From positions 1-64,000 of the forward strand of contig NZ_AUCA01000019.1 in the NCBI RefSeq assembly GCF_000429525.1: a stretch of DNA of 64,000 nucleotides, written 5' to 3'. Shown one piece after another: positions 8,478 to 16,501 of the stretch; position 1 is the first letter of the stretch; each line of letters starts with the position of its first letter. Both the position numbers and the translations under genes were made by a program. Source of the DNA: Alicyclobacillus contaminans DSM 17975. Lineage in GTDB: Bacteria > Bacillota > Bacilli > Alicyclobacillales > Alicyclobacillaceae. The notes below the pieces were generated by a model. It was not told where the DNA came from and made no database searches. It saw nothing but the letters and a program-made list of their open reading frames with translations.

Positions 8478-8843
8478 CTACCGCGTGTCGTAGCCATCCT
8501 GACCAAACGGCTTCGGCCCTTCGGCGACCCCGTCGAACGTCATCAACCACCCGCGCGATGCTTTATAAATCACAATCTTTACGGACTCGTCCAACATATG
8601 CATTTGAAACAGATTCAAATCCGTCTTCACGAACGGACTCAGGTGTTCGTCCTGCAGGCGGATGTTCAGCGTGCGCTGAACGTCCGACGCCGGCACGGGA
8701 ATTCCATCGTGGCCGCGAAAGGACTCCCACTCGATGGCCGGGATCCAATGTTCTTTGCGGACCTTATTCCGAAGCTGTTCATACAGGTTCCGAATCATGC
8801 GAGCCTTTCGGCTGTTGTCGCTGATAAAACTATATCTAAGCAT
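8478..8843 (-). CDS. Hypothetical protein with a long 5' leader
   Basis: A 121-residue soluble protein of unknown function starting MLRYSFISDNSRKARM. The N-terminal half is basic and helical (NLYEQLRNKVRKEHW). The C-terminal half has beta-like segments (ESVKIVIYKASRGWLMTFDGV). The start follows GGAAGG at about 10 nt. The frame is open further upstream without a better start. A minus-strand promoter at 9079-9107 would give a leader of about 230 nt containing a strong hairpin. Confidence 0.6.
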   Translation of the reverse strand: MLRYSFISDNSRKARMIRNLYEQLRNKVRKEHWIPAIEWESFRGHDGIPVPASDVQRTLNIRLQDEHLSPFVKTDLNLFQMHMLDESVKIVIYKASRGWLMTFDGVAEGPKPFGQDGYDTR

Positions 8844-9012
8844 TTCTGCACGCCTTCCATCTGCAAGGGGCCGCACCTGCGCCCATCCTTCTGGATGACT
8901 GCGGCAGATGCACCGCCAATTGGGACATCCTTGCTGTTGATGATACTCAAATCCAACGAGACTCCGCAACCACATCCATTGTGGTCAACGCCAACCCCAC
9001 CTGAAACAAAGC

Positions 9013-9053
9013 GAACGCCCCCTGTGGTAAACCAACCAGATTAGGGGGCGTTC
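9013..9053 (-). promoter_or_regulatory. 11-bp perfect inverted repeat in the leader of the 121-residue gene
   Basis: GAACGCCCCCT and AGGGGGCGTTC form a perfect stem with a 19-nt loop. On the minus strand it is followed by GCTTTGTTTC, a weak U-rich stretch. It would lie about 20 nt into the transcript from the promoter at 9079-9107, so it may be an attenuator or a protective 5' hairpin. Between 8844 and 9233 I see no gene, only this and two promoters. Confidence 0.45.
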
Positions 9054-9078
9054 AAAGGATATGGGAAAGTCTGACCCT

Positions 9079-9107
9079 ATTATAGCGAACCCTCATGAAG
9101 ATGAAAA
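9079..9107 (-). promoter_or_regulatory. Sigma-A-like promoter, minus strand
   Basis: On the minus strand a perfect -10 TATAAT is preceded, 17 nt upstream, by TTTTCA as a partial -35. It points toward the 121-residue gene at 8478-8843. Confidence 0.45.
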
Positions 9108-9173
9108 TAGGTAAATCCTAGTGTTTCGACAAATTCTATCACCCATCCTCGATTTTTCCCCTTCTCTGATACG

Positions 9174-9202
9174 TTGAGTTGTTCGAAACTTCTGTGTATT
9201 AT
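9174..9202 (+). promoter_or_regulatory. Sigma-A-like promoter of the 54-residue membrane protein gene
   Basis: TTGAGT, a 17-nt spacer and TATTAT, ending 31 nt before the ATG at 9234 with GGGAGGTGG between them. Confidence 0.55.
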
Positions 9203-9233
9203 GGGGGTGAAAAGGTTTGGGAGGTGGGCTTTC

Positions 9234-9398
9234 ATGTTCAAGTATTACACGGGCATCGCCATCATGTGTGTGATTTTTGCCGTGCTGTCCCTGTTCTTCT
9301 CCCAACACGCAACACGACTCGCCGCTATTTTCCTCGGCATGTCTGGTGCTTTCGTCGCCATCGCGTTCGTCACCGGAGATCCGAAGTCCAGATGGTAG
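9234..9398 (+). CDS. 54-residue two-pass membrane protein
   Basis: A tiny protein with two hydrophobic helices: YYTGIAIMCVIFAVLSLFF and LAAIFLGMSGAFVAIAFV. A short basic C-terminus (GDPKSRW) follows. The ATG is preceded by GGGAGGTGG and by a good sigma-A-like promoter. No family is recognised and function is unknown. The open frame extends upstream to 9174 but overlaps the promoter, so the shorter form is preferred. Confidence 0.65.
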   Translation: MFKYYTGIAIMCVIFAVLSLFFSQHATRLAAIFLGMSGAFVAIAFVTGDPKSRW

Positions 9399-9457
9399 GC
9401 GCGCCCTCGTTCTCCATGGCGCCGCAGGCGACATCAGTCGGACTTCACTTCACCCCT

Positions 9458-10153
9458 TCAGCCGTCTTGGGCGGGTGTTTGGCAAAACAGGGGCAGAATG
9501 TCCTCTGCAGCTTCATTCACCCACACCACCGTGGCGCCGTTCGCTTCGGCAACGCCCGGCAACTGTCGCGCGGGAGCATCCTGAAGCGCGGTCCCCACGA
9601 TGAAGACCAGTTCGGATCGGCCCACCCAATCCACCGCGCGACTGAAATGACGCACCTCCTGCCCCCTCAACACGATGCCAGGTTCTAAAACGTTTCGACA
9701 TTGTGTACACCGAGGAACGTCTGCCGCAAACGCCAAGCGGCTGGAGAAAATCCGCCCGCAGGGGCGACACACCAACTCCCTGAAATTTCCGTGCAGTTCA
9801 ATCACGTGTTTCGATCCGGCATCTCTGTGGAGCCCATCGATATTCTGCGTCACCACCCATGCCCCCATCGCGGCCAACGCCAGGTGGGCGGCGTTTGGCT
9901 GTGCCTGTCGCCATGTGCTCAACGCTTCGCGATATAGCTCATAGTATTTGGATGGATTGGTTTGAAGCAGAACTGGTTCGAAAAACTGGCGCAACGGTGT
10001 GCCGTGAAGGTCATCATTCAACACCGGCAGCCCACTCGCGACGCTGATGCCGGCACCGGTCACCGCGGTGATGAATCGCGCACGGCGAAGAACGGGCTGG
10101 ATTATCGGCAATACATCGGGCGCATGGCGGGCATCCAATTGAAACGAAGCCAA
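9458..10153 (-). CDS. Sir2-family NAD-dependent protein deacylase (sirtuin)
   Basis: A 231-residue sirtuin that removes acyl groups from lysines using NAD. Visible motifs are GAGIS at residues 33-37, TQNIDGLH at 102-109, catalytic His 121 in LHGN, four zinc cysteines (129, 132, 149, 152) and VGTALQDAPA. The usual SGIPDFR segment after GAGIS is here SGLPVLNDD, so the Asp-Phe-Arg loop that closes over NAD is altered. The start is TTG with a weak ribosome-binding site. An AT-rich intergenic stretch separates it from the divergent XRE gene. Confidence 0.85.
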   Translation of the reverse strand: MASFQLDARHAPDVLPIIQPVLRRARFITAVTGAGISVASGLPVLNDDLHGTPLRQFFEPVLLQTNPSKYYELYREALSTWRQAQPNAAHLALAAMGAWVVTQNIDGLHRDAGSKHVIELHGNFRELVCRPCGRIFSSRLAFAADVPRCTQCRNVLEPGIVLRGQEVRHFSRAVDWVGRSELVFIVGTALQDAPARQLPGVAEANGATVVWVNEAAEDILPLFCQTPAQDG

Positions 10154-10200
10154 TATTCACAACCCACTTTCAATAATTTAATAAAATTTAACTAATGTTC

Positions 10201-10229
10201 TTTACAAACTCTATGGAAAATACTACATT
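10201..10229 (+). promoter_or_regulatory. Sigma-A-like promoter of the XRE regulator gene
   Basis: TTTACA, a 17-nt spacer and TACATT in an AT-rich intergenic region, about 40 bp before the TTG start at 10270. Confidence 0.45.
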
Positions 10230-10269
10230 AGTGGTGACAACACAATTCGTCACAAAGGAGGAAAAACCA

Positions 10270-10689
10270 TTGGACTCCGACAAAGAAACCCTACACTTTG
10301 GTGACAAAATTCGACAACTACGCCTCAGACACCGTTGGTCGCAACAGGAACTGGCGCTTCGTTCGGGCATCTCAACGCCCCACATTTCTTCGTTGGAACG
10401 CGGCAAGCGCCATCCATCGCTGGAATATGCAATGCGCCTGGCCAACGCTTTGGGAATTTCCCTGGAAGTCCTCTGTGACGACGCGGAGCCAGTCACTCCG
10501 CCGAAAATGAAATCGTCCCCGGAGGAACTTCCCATTCACTTGCAGAACTTCATTCTGAATGAGGCGTCCACGCCGTATCTGCAGGCTGCTCATCAGATGA
10601 GCACGCTGTCCAAGGACGCCCGCGAATTCTTGACGAAGCTCATTCAAATCATGGCCGAACATTACAAGCGTACCAAACCATACCTTTGA
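10270..10689 (+). CDS. XRE-family transcriptional regulator
   Basis: A 139-residue regulator. The N-terminal cro/C1-type helix-turn-helix covers roughly residues 10-65 (FGDKIRQLRLRHRWSQQELA, then SGISTPHISSLERGKRHPSLE). The C-terminal 70 residues are helical and could dimerise or sense a partner. The layout resembles SinR-like regulators, but I see no SinI-like partner. The TTG start is firm: AAAGGAGG ends 8 nt before it. The open frame begins at 10195, inside the promoter region. Confidence 0.8.
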   Translation: MDSDKETLHFGDKIRQLRLRHRWSQQELALRSGISTPHISSLERGKRHPSLEYAMRLANALGISLEVLCDDAEPVTPPKMKSSPEELPIHLQNFILNEASTPYLQAAHQMSTLSKDAREFLTKLIQIMAEHYKRTKPYL

Positions 10690-10699
10690 GAAAGGCCGT

Positions 10700-11149
10700 T
10701 CATACCAATGGATGACTGGTGAGTGTGAATGCCACCACTTGATCAGCGAACAATGCGAGGTGGCGAAATCGGCACGTTCGCGAACCGGACTTCATTTCGG
10801 CATTCACCAAGTGCACGACGGCTCCCGTGTCGGACGGCGTCAATTGATCATCCCGTTCCGCGTAAAGCGACCACAGTTCCGTACGCAGGTGGGAGACGGC
10901 AGACGCGACATCCAGATCCTCGACAACATCCACATCCAGATTTTCTTCATAAGTGTCAGCTATGTCTGCCAATTCCCCTTGAATTAGCCCGGCATTCGTT
11001 AGCAAAACCGCATAGGTCGTTCCATGTTGCGCGCGACACCGCTGTTCGAGAATGCGCAACGACTCGACCGTGCTCCACTTCATCGATAGACGGTGCTGCA
11101 ACGGTTTTGGCAGTCCGCGCCAAGTCTGTGGTTCCGACGGTTTGTCCAC
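10700..11149 (-). CDS. Hypothetical protein
   Basis: A 149-residue soluble protein with no recognised family. The middle holds a beta-rich stretch (YAVLLTNAGLIQGELADI), an acidic segment (EENLDVDVVEDLDVAS) and VHLVNAEM near the end. Such a pattern suggests a small alpha/beta fold. The GTG start is well supported, with AAGGAGG 8 nt upstream. It lies downstream of a hairpin that may end the res transcript. It converges with the XRE regulator gene, 10 nt apart. Confidence 0.6.
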   Translation of the reverse strand: MDKPSEPQTWRGLPKPLQHRLSMKWSTVESLRILEQRCRAQHGTTYAVLLTNAGLIQGELADIADTYEENLDVDVVEDLDVASAVSHLRTELWSLYAERDDQLTPSDTGAVVHLVNAEMKSGSRTCRFRHLALFADQVVAFTLTSHPLV

Positions 11150-11179
11150 CGGCCCAACCTCCTTCGACCCATGATGCAG

Positions 11180-11202
11180 AACAGGCGCCGAGAGCGCCTG
11201 TT
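11180..11202 (-). terminator. Hairpin between the res block and the gene at 10700
   Basis: A perfect 9-bp stem (AACAGGCGC with GCGCCTGTT) and 5-nt loop sit just after the stop at 11210 on the minus strand. No U-tract follows, so it may be a weak terminator or an mRNA-stabilising hairpin. Confidence 0.4.
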
Positions 11203-11209
11203 CCCGTGA

Positions 11210-11374
11210 TCACCAATGCATTTTCACCCCATAACGTCCCTTTGACGTTCGGTACACGCCAATGTACTTTGGCACTGATCGAAACAGCCAGCCTTCGGCA
11301 TCCTCAATGCGGGCCTTGAGACAATCCGCCTGGAATTTCGTATTCACCAGTCGCAGGTAGTATACCCAGCCCAC
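11210..11374 (-). CDS. 54-residue protein, paralogue of the one at 6648
   Basis: A short protein starting (GTG) at MGWVYYLRLVNTKF and ending YGVKMHW. AGGAGG lies exactly 8 nt before the GTG. With this start the N-terminus lines up with the paralogue at 6648-6827 (M-x-W-x-Y-x-x-R-L), which also shares VxRTxKGxYGV near the end. The open frame extends to 11410 and would overlap resE. It sits immediately downstream of resE. Function unknown. Confidence 0.6.
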   Translation of the reverse strand: MGWVYYLRLVNTKFQADCLKARIEDAEGWLFRSVPKYIGVYRTSKGRYGVKMHW

Positions 11375-11387
11375 CGAAAAGTCCTCC

Positions 11388-13154
11388 TCACGCTCGGTCG
11401 TTATCTTCATCCGCAGGAGTCAAAGGGTCGCCCGGAAGCGTCACCGTGAACGTGGTCCCTTGTCCCAGTTGACTCTCCACCGCAATGTCTCCGCGATGTT
11501 CCAACACGATATGCCGAGTGATGGCCAATCCCAGGCCAATTCCCGAGTTGCCCCGCGTGCGCGCTTTGTCAGCTTTATAAAATCGTTCCCATATATACGG
11601 CAGATCTTCCACCGGGATGCCGGACCCGGTGTCCGCGACCCAGACCTTGACGCTGCCTCCTGCCGCTTCCATGCCCACCGCGACGCGACCGCCCGATCCG
11701 GTGTGACGAATGGCGTTGTCCATCAGATTGGTGAAGACTTGTTCCAGCCGATCCGGATCTCCGCGCACCCAAACCGGGTGAACCGGAATCTCCGTGACAA
11801 GTTGAACGCCCTGCTCCAGTGCCAATGCTTGGAACTTCCGCCTGACTTTGCGCACGGTTCGGGTCAAATCCAGGTGTTGAAAGTTCATTTGGAACTGTCC
11901 GGACTCCAGTTGCGCCAGATCCAACAGGTCATTCACCAAGCGCTTCATGCGCAGCGTTTCGTCGTGAATGATGTCCGCCAACTCCCGCCGCTGTTCCGGA
12001 TTATCTCCGAATTCATCCTGCAACGCCTCCGCGTATCCCTGCATCATGCTGAGCGGCGTGCGCAGTTCATGCGACACATTGGCGATGAAATCCTTGCGAA
12101 GTCTGTCCAGTTTCCGCTCTTCCGTCACGTCCCGCAGCACACCCACCACGCCGCGCAGGGTGGTACCGTCCGCCTCGTGCAGAGGGGTCATGGTCACCAC
12201 CACGCTGCGCCCCTGCACGGCAATTTCCCGCACCACAGTGCGCCGCTTGGCCACCGCCTGGTCCATGATGTCCTGAATCCCCGCAGGCAGCGTTCTCTCC
12301 GCCCCATCGGCCCCATCTCTCAAGCCGAGGTGCCCAAGCATTCGAAGCGCGGGCGGATTGGCCAGTGTGATGGTGCCAGACAACGTGGCCGCCACCACAC
12401 CGTCCTCCAAGGACTTCAGAATGCTGCTCAGCTGATCCGTCTCCATGGTGAGGGCGGCGATGGTTCGCTCCAGCTGTCCGGCCAACGCGTTGAATGTTCG
12501 GCCGAGACGGCCCACCTCATCGTTGGTCACGACCTGAATCTGGCCGTCAAAATTCCCGTTGGCCATCTGCTCCGCCACGCGGTTCATCTGTACCAGTGGC
12601 CTTGACAAATTTTTGGAGACCACAAAGGCCAAACCTGTGGTCATCAGAACGCCCAGCACACAGGCGAACAAGATGAGGTTGCGCATTCGGACCATCGGTC
12701 CATTCAACACACTCATCTGCTGCGAGACCACCTGCAGACCGGTGCCCTGATTTGAGTGCACCAACATGTAAACGGACACTGTCTCGCCGCCGCTGGTCGA
12801 TCCGCGCACCGTCACGCTTTCCCCCGCCTGCAGCTGATGCTGCTGCTCTGCGGTCAGAGCCTGGTAGGCCCGGGTCAAATCTTGATTTGATTGATATGGA
12901 ACAGCAATCTGAATCCGCGCATCTTGGACACTCGCCAGCTGATTCGAAATTTGGAGCGCCTTCGCCAGCGTGTTGTCTTCCAACAGCACGTGAATCGTTT
13001 GTGATAGGCGCGTGAGCTCCCGGGACTGTTGGGCGTACACGTAATTGTCGAAAAACTGCTGAAGCAGGACCGACAGCAGGACCCAAACAAGAATGACCAT
13101 GCCGACGATGGTCACCCACAATTTTGCAACGATGCTGTTTCGAACCTGAATCAC
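11388..13154 (-). CDS. resE: Membrane sensor histidine kinase ResE
   Basis: A 588-residue sensor kinase. Domains in order: membrane helix 1 (about 11-32), an extracytoplasmic sensor of about 120 residues, membrane helix 2 (about 158-180), HAMP, a PAS-like domain (about 240-345), HisKA with phospho-acceptor His 362 in FIANVSHELRTPL, and HATPase with N, G1 (DTGSGIP) and G2 (GIGLGLAI) boxes. The opening IVAKLWVTI matches ResE of B. subtilis, which controls respiration genes under low oxygen. The start overlaps the end of resD by 4 nt (ATGA). Assignment over PhoR/WalK rests on the partner ResD and on rluB/spmAB synteny. Confidence 0.85.
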   Translation of the reverse strand: MIQVRNSIVAKLWVTIVGMVILVWVLLSVLLQQFFDNYVYAQQSRELTRLSQTIHVLLEDNTLAKALQISNQLASVQDARIQIAVPYQSNQDLTRAYQALTAEQQHQLQAGESVTVRGSTSGGETVSVYMLVHSNQGTGLQVVSQQMSVLNGPMVRMRNLILFACVLGVLMTTGLAFVVSKNLSRPLVQMNRVAEQMANGNFDGQIQVVTNDEVGRLGRTFNALAGQLERTIAALTMETDQLSSILKSLEDGVVAATLSGTITLANPPALRMLGHLGLRDGADGAERTLPAGIQDIMDQAVAKRRTVVREIAVQGRSVVVTMTPLHEADGTTLRGVVGVLRDVTEERKLDRLRKDFIANVSHELRTPLSMMQGYAEALQDEFGDNPEQRRELADIIHDETLRMKRLVNDLLDLAQLESGQFQMNFQHLDLTRTVRKVRRKFQALALEQGVQLVTEIPVHPVWVRGDPDRLEQVFTNLMDNAIRHTGSGGRVAVGMEAAGGSVKVWVADTGSGIPVEDLPYIWERFYKADKARTRGNSGIGLGLAITRHIVLEHRGDIAVESQLGQGTTFTVTLPGDPLTPADEDNDRA

Positions 13155-13855
13155 GACGCTACCTCGAATTTATACCCAACGCCCCACACGGTCACGATAT
13201 ACTGGCTCACCTTGTCAGATGCATGTCCCAATTTTTCGCGCAGTCGTTTAATATGCGTGTCCACAGTCCGTTGGTCACCATAAAATTGATAGTTCCATAC
13301 ATCCCGTAGCAATTCCTCGCGACTGAACACTTTATCTGGTCGCTGGGCCATGTACACCAGCAGATCGAACTCTTTCGGCGTCAGACTGATCTCCCGTCCA
13401 ACCACCTCCACGCGCCGGGCGTCGATGTGGATCTGGAGATCCGGAAAGGTCAGCACCTGCTGCAACTCCGGTTTGGCGTGCTCAGGTTCCCCGGAACGCT
13501 TGAGCAGGGCCTTGACCCGCATCACCAGCTCCCGGGGACTGAATGGTTTAACGACATAATCATCGGCCCCAAGCTCAAAGCCGTGAATACGCTGCACCTC
13601 ATCCCCGGCTGCGGTCAGCATAATAATGGGGGTATCGGACTGTTGCCGAATTTGGGCGCAAACATCCCGGCCATCCATTTTCGGCAGCATCAAATCAAGA
13701 ATGATCAACGCATACGGATTCGACAGCGCCATTTCCAGGGCCTGCACCCCGTCCGCCGCCTCTTCCACGAGAAACCCGCTGCGTTCCAGGTACATCCGCA
13801 CCAATCGGCGGATGCGCTCCTCATCATCCACCACCAGAATTCGTGTTGCGTCCAC
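13151..13855 (-). CDS. resD: OmpR-family response regulator ResD
   Basis: A 234-residue regulator. The receiver domain carries LVVDDEERIRRLVRMYLERSG and phospho-acceptor Asp in LIILDLMLPKMDG. A C-terminal winged helix follows (SLTPKEFDLLVYMAQ, RTVDTHIKRLREKL) and ends in the ResD-like IVTVWGVGYKFEVAS. In B. subtilis ResD activates cytochrome and anaerobic respiration genes, including resABC and ctaA. I take the GTG after GGAGGGG (6 nt) as the start. The frame is open upstream to 13915. The resABC genes that normally sit between rluB and resD are absent. Confidence 0.88.
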   Translation of the reverse strand: MDATRILVVDDEERIRRLVRMYLERSGFLVEEAADGVQALEMALSNPYALIILDLMLPKMDGRDVCAQIRQQSDTPIIMLTAAGDEVQRIHGFELGADDYVVKPFSPRELVMRVKALLKRSGEPEHAKPELQQVLTFPDLQIHIDARRVEVVGREISLTPKEFDLLVYMAQRPDKVFSREELLRDVWNYQFYGDQRTVDTHIKRLREKLGHASDKVSQYIVTVWGVGYKFEVAS

Positions 13856-13933
13856 TGACTTCCCCTCCGTCCATTCCCTGGGATCCATTATGCCGTGAAC
13901 GGCTCCCTGCAGCAACTGCTTGTCCTCGACCGC

Positions 13934-14758
13934 TCAACGGCTTCGTTTTGCGCCTCCGAAACGCTTTTGCCCGACGGCATTCCGCCCGCGGTCACGCGGC
14001 GACGACGCCTTTTCCCTGGTGGAGAATGGATACGGCGGAGCAGGCAAGTTCGCTGCGGCATACAACGCCTGCCATTCCAGTTCGGTCAGCCAACGCCATT
14101 TCCCCGGCGGCAGCGTGCCGAGCTCTAGAGGCCCAAACTGTACGCGCTTCAATCGCTTCACCGGATTGCCCACCGTTTCAAACATCCGTCTGACCTGCCG
14201 ATTTCGCCCTTCGTGGATGCGAATTTCCACCACCGACTCCAATGGGTGCTGCCGCAGCACCGTCACTTCCGCAGGCGCAGTCACTCCATCCTCCAGGCGA
14301 ACGCCCCGCCGCAACTGATCCAGCGCCTCTCGTTCCACCAGGCCGAGCACCGTTGCCCGATACACCTTGTCCACGTGATGGCTGGGATGCAGGAGCCGGT
14401 GGGTCAGATCCCCATCATTGCTCAACAACAATAGGCCGCTCGTCTCATAGTCGAGCCGCCCCACCGGATAGACCCGCTCTGCAACGCCCTCGATGAGCTC
14501 CATCACTGTTCGCCGGCCCTCCGGGTCCACCACGGTGGTCACATACGACGTGGGCTTGTGCAGCACAATGTTCACCGTTCGCTGCACGGTGATAACCTGG
14601 TCGTCCACGGCAATGGTATCTCGGCCAGGGGTCGCTTTGACGCCCAATTCCCGGACCACCTTGCCATTCACACTGACGCGTCCCGCCAGAATCCACTCCT
14701 CGGCCTTTCGCCGTGATGCGATGCCCGCTTGGGCCAGAATCTTTTGCAGTCGTTCCAA
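13934..14758 (-). CDS. rluB: Ribosomal large-subunit pseudouridine synthase RluB-type
   Basis: A 274-residue enzyme that converts a uridine in 23S rRNA to pseudouridine. An S4 RNA-binding domain (residues 1-60, RLQKILAQAGIASRRKAEEWI) precedes the catalytic domain, whose VGRLDYETSGLLLLSNDG holds the catalytic Asp. The basic, Arg-rich C-terminal tail (about 30 residues) is an extension. The start is TTG with GGGGAG at 9 nt. spmA-spmB-rluB-res order is that of B. subtilis. Confidence 0.9.
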   Translation of the reverse strand: MERLQKILAQAGIASRRKAEEWILAGRVSVNGKVVRELGVKATPGRDTIAVDDQVITVQRTVNIVLHKPTSYVTTVVDPEGRRTVMELIEGVAERVYPVGRLDYETSGLLLLSNDGDLTHRLLHPSHHVDKVYRATVLGLVEREALDQLRRGVRLEDGVTAPAEVTVLRQHPLESVVEIRIHEGRNRQVRRMFETVGNPVKRLKRVQFGPLELGTLPPGKWRWLTELEWQALYAAANLPAPPYPFSTREKASSPRDRGRNAVGQKRFGGAKRSR

Positions 14759-14843
14759 TCGCAGTCGCTCCCCGTGGCGAAAATGTGTACTCTGTACATT
14801 ATATCCATATCCGCCACCGAGAATGGAGCATTTTGCAGATCGT

Positions 14844-15392
14844 TCAATGCGCGGGCATCGGCCCCATGAACCAGTAGACCGCCAGCACGCTGGCGAGGAC
14901 GCTGACCAAATCCGCCAAGAGTCCCACCTTCAACGCGTAGCGGATATTCCGGATGCCGACACTGCCGAAGTACACCGTGATGATGTAGAGCGTGGTGTCC
15001 GACGCGGCCTGCATGGTCGAGGCCAGTTGTCCCAACCAGGAATCAGGTCCCTTCGTTTCAAAAATGTGTGTCATAAACGCCAGTGACCCCACGCCGCTGA
15101 TGGGTCTCAACAGGCCCATCGGCGCCACTTCCGGTGGTATGTGCAGCCACCGCAGTACAGGCGTCAGCACGTGCACAACGCCGTTCATGGCGCCGGACGC
15201 CTGAAAAACCGACACCGCCACCATCATCGCAATCAAATGTGGAATCAGCCGAATGGCCGTCCCAAATCCCGACTTGGCCCCGTCGACAAACGCGTTGTAG
15301 ATTGGAACGCGGCGAACGAATCCGGTCACCAGAATCACGGTCACCAACAGCGGCAGTATCCACGCCGACAACGTGGCAATCAGAGCCTGCAT
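14844..15392 (-). CDS. spmB: Spore maturation protein B
   Basis: A 182-residue membrane protein with nucleoside-transporter-gate-like helices (GTAIRLIPHLIAMMVAV, RPISGVGSLAFM). SpmA and SpmB act together in spore core dehydration and heat resistance in B. subtilis. Its ATG overlaps the stop of spmA (TGATG), so the two are translationally coupled. Length is normal for the family. Confidence 0.93.
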   Translation of the reverse strand: MQALIATLSAWILPLLVTVILVTGFVRRVPIYNAFVDGAKSGFGTAIRLIPHLIAMMVAVSVFQASGAMNGVVHVLTPVLRWLHIPPEVAPMGLLRPISGVGSLAFMTHIFETKGPDSWLGQLASTMQAASDTTLYIITVYFGSVGIRNIRYALKVGLLADLVSVLASVLAVYWFMGPMPAH

Positions 15393-15982
15393 CAGCGCTC
15401 ACCCCGCCGGGACCACACGCGGAACCATCGGTCGAGCACCACCGCCGCCAGGGTGCCCATTGCCGTCGCGACAATGGTTGTGCCCACGATGGCGGTGGGA
15501 TTGGCCGATCCGTACTGCATTCGAACCGCAATCACCGTTGTCGGAATCAACGTGATGCTCGCCGTGTTCACCGCAAGCAACGTGCACATCGCATCACTCG
15601 CCGTATCCTGCGTCGGGTTCAGCTTCTGCAATTCAGCCATCGCCTTCAGTCCCAGCGGCGTTGCGGCATTGCCGACACCGAGCAGGTTCGCGCTCATATT
15701 CATCAAGATCGCACCCATCGCTGGGTGATCCGGAGGTACCGAAGGATACAGAAAGGTGCCGACCGGTTTCAGAATCCGGGCCAACCCGTTCACAATTCCG
15801 GCACGCTCAGCGATGCTCATCAGTCCCAACCAGAATGAAATGACGCTGATGAGCCCGATGGACAGTTCGACGCCGGTCTCCGCCCCGCCGATGATCGCTT
15901 TGGATACCCCATCCACGCGTCCGGTGGCCAGAGCCGTCACGACGCCGCTGACAAACAACAGCAGCCAAATTACGTCAATCAA
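15392..15982 (-). CDS. spmA: Spore maturation protein A
   Basis: A 196-residue membrane protein homologous to B. subtilis SpmA. Conserved stretches include FWLGLMSIAERAG, PPDHPAMGAILMNMSANLLG, GNAATPLGLKAM and ITLIPTTVIAVRM. I take the TTG giving LIDVIWLLLFVSG as the start, because GGGGGAGG precedes it by 7 nt and this matches the N-terminus of the B. subtilis protein. An ATG at 16012 is upstream in frame but lacks that signal. Works with SpmB in spore dehydration. Confidence 0.92.
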   Translation of the reverse strand: MIDVIWLLLFVSGVVTALATGRVDGVSKAIIGGAETGVELSIGLISVISFWLGLMSIAERAGIVNGLARILKPVGTFLYPSVPPDHPAMGAILMNMSANLLGVGNAATPLGLKAMAELQKLNPTQDTASDAMCTLLAVNTASITLIPTTVIAVRMQYGSANPTAIVGTTIVATAMGTLAAVVLDRWFRVWSRRGER

Positions 15983-16084
15983 GCTGGCACCTCCCCCAGA
16001 CATTCCGTCCATGATCAGGGTATGCCAGCTTGTTCGACATTAGGACAAACCATGTGCAGTGAGAAGCCACGACGACTGCGCGAG

Positions 16085-16501
16085 TTACATGGGACGGGAC
16101 GGGGGCGCCGATTTCTCTTGGTTGCTTCGCAGCATGGCCTGTATTTTATCGACCACGACCGGCGCCATATCGATGATGCGGTCGTAGAGCTGGTTCTGGT
16201 TGTCCGTGGACAGCAACCGGACATTATTTCCATTCACAATCAGAAAGCCAATCGGATTGATGGACACGCCGCCACCGGATCCGCCGCCAAATGGATGCTC
16301 ACCTCCGCCATTGGCAGTGCCTCGCTCGCCAGCGTTGAATTCGCTCCCCCCCGCCGCGAATCCAAAGCCAACGCGCGAGACCGGAAGTATCACCGTGCCA
16401 TCCGGTGTTTCAACCGGATCGCCGATGATGGTATTGACGTCGACCATCTCTCGAATGTTCTCCATGGCCGTCTTCATCAGTCCCTGGATTGGGTGATCCA
16501 T
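16085..16501 (-). CDS. ytfJ: Sporulation protein YtfJ (GerW family)
   Basis: A 138-residue protein of the YtfJ family, made in the forespore in B. subtilis and needed for efficient L-alanine germination (GerW). The conserved core is MENIREMVDVNTIIGDPV, followed by GTVILPVSRVGFGFAAGGSE, a glycine-rich loop (GGGSGGGVSI) and PIGFLIVNG. The ATG follows GAAGGAGG. The gene's first 92 bases overlap the 3' end of the DUF2953 gene in another frame. The ytfI-ytfJ pairing of B. subtilis is kept. Confidence 0.92.
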   Translation of the reverse strand: MDHPIQGLMKTAMENIREMVDVNTIIGDPVETPDGTVILPVSRVGFGFAAGGSEFNAGERGTANGGGEHPFGGGSGGGVSINPIGFLIVNGNNVRLLSTDNQNQLYDRIIDMAPVVVDKIQAMLRSNQEKSAPPSRPM

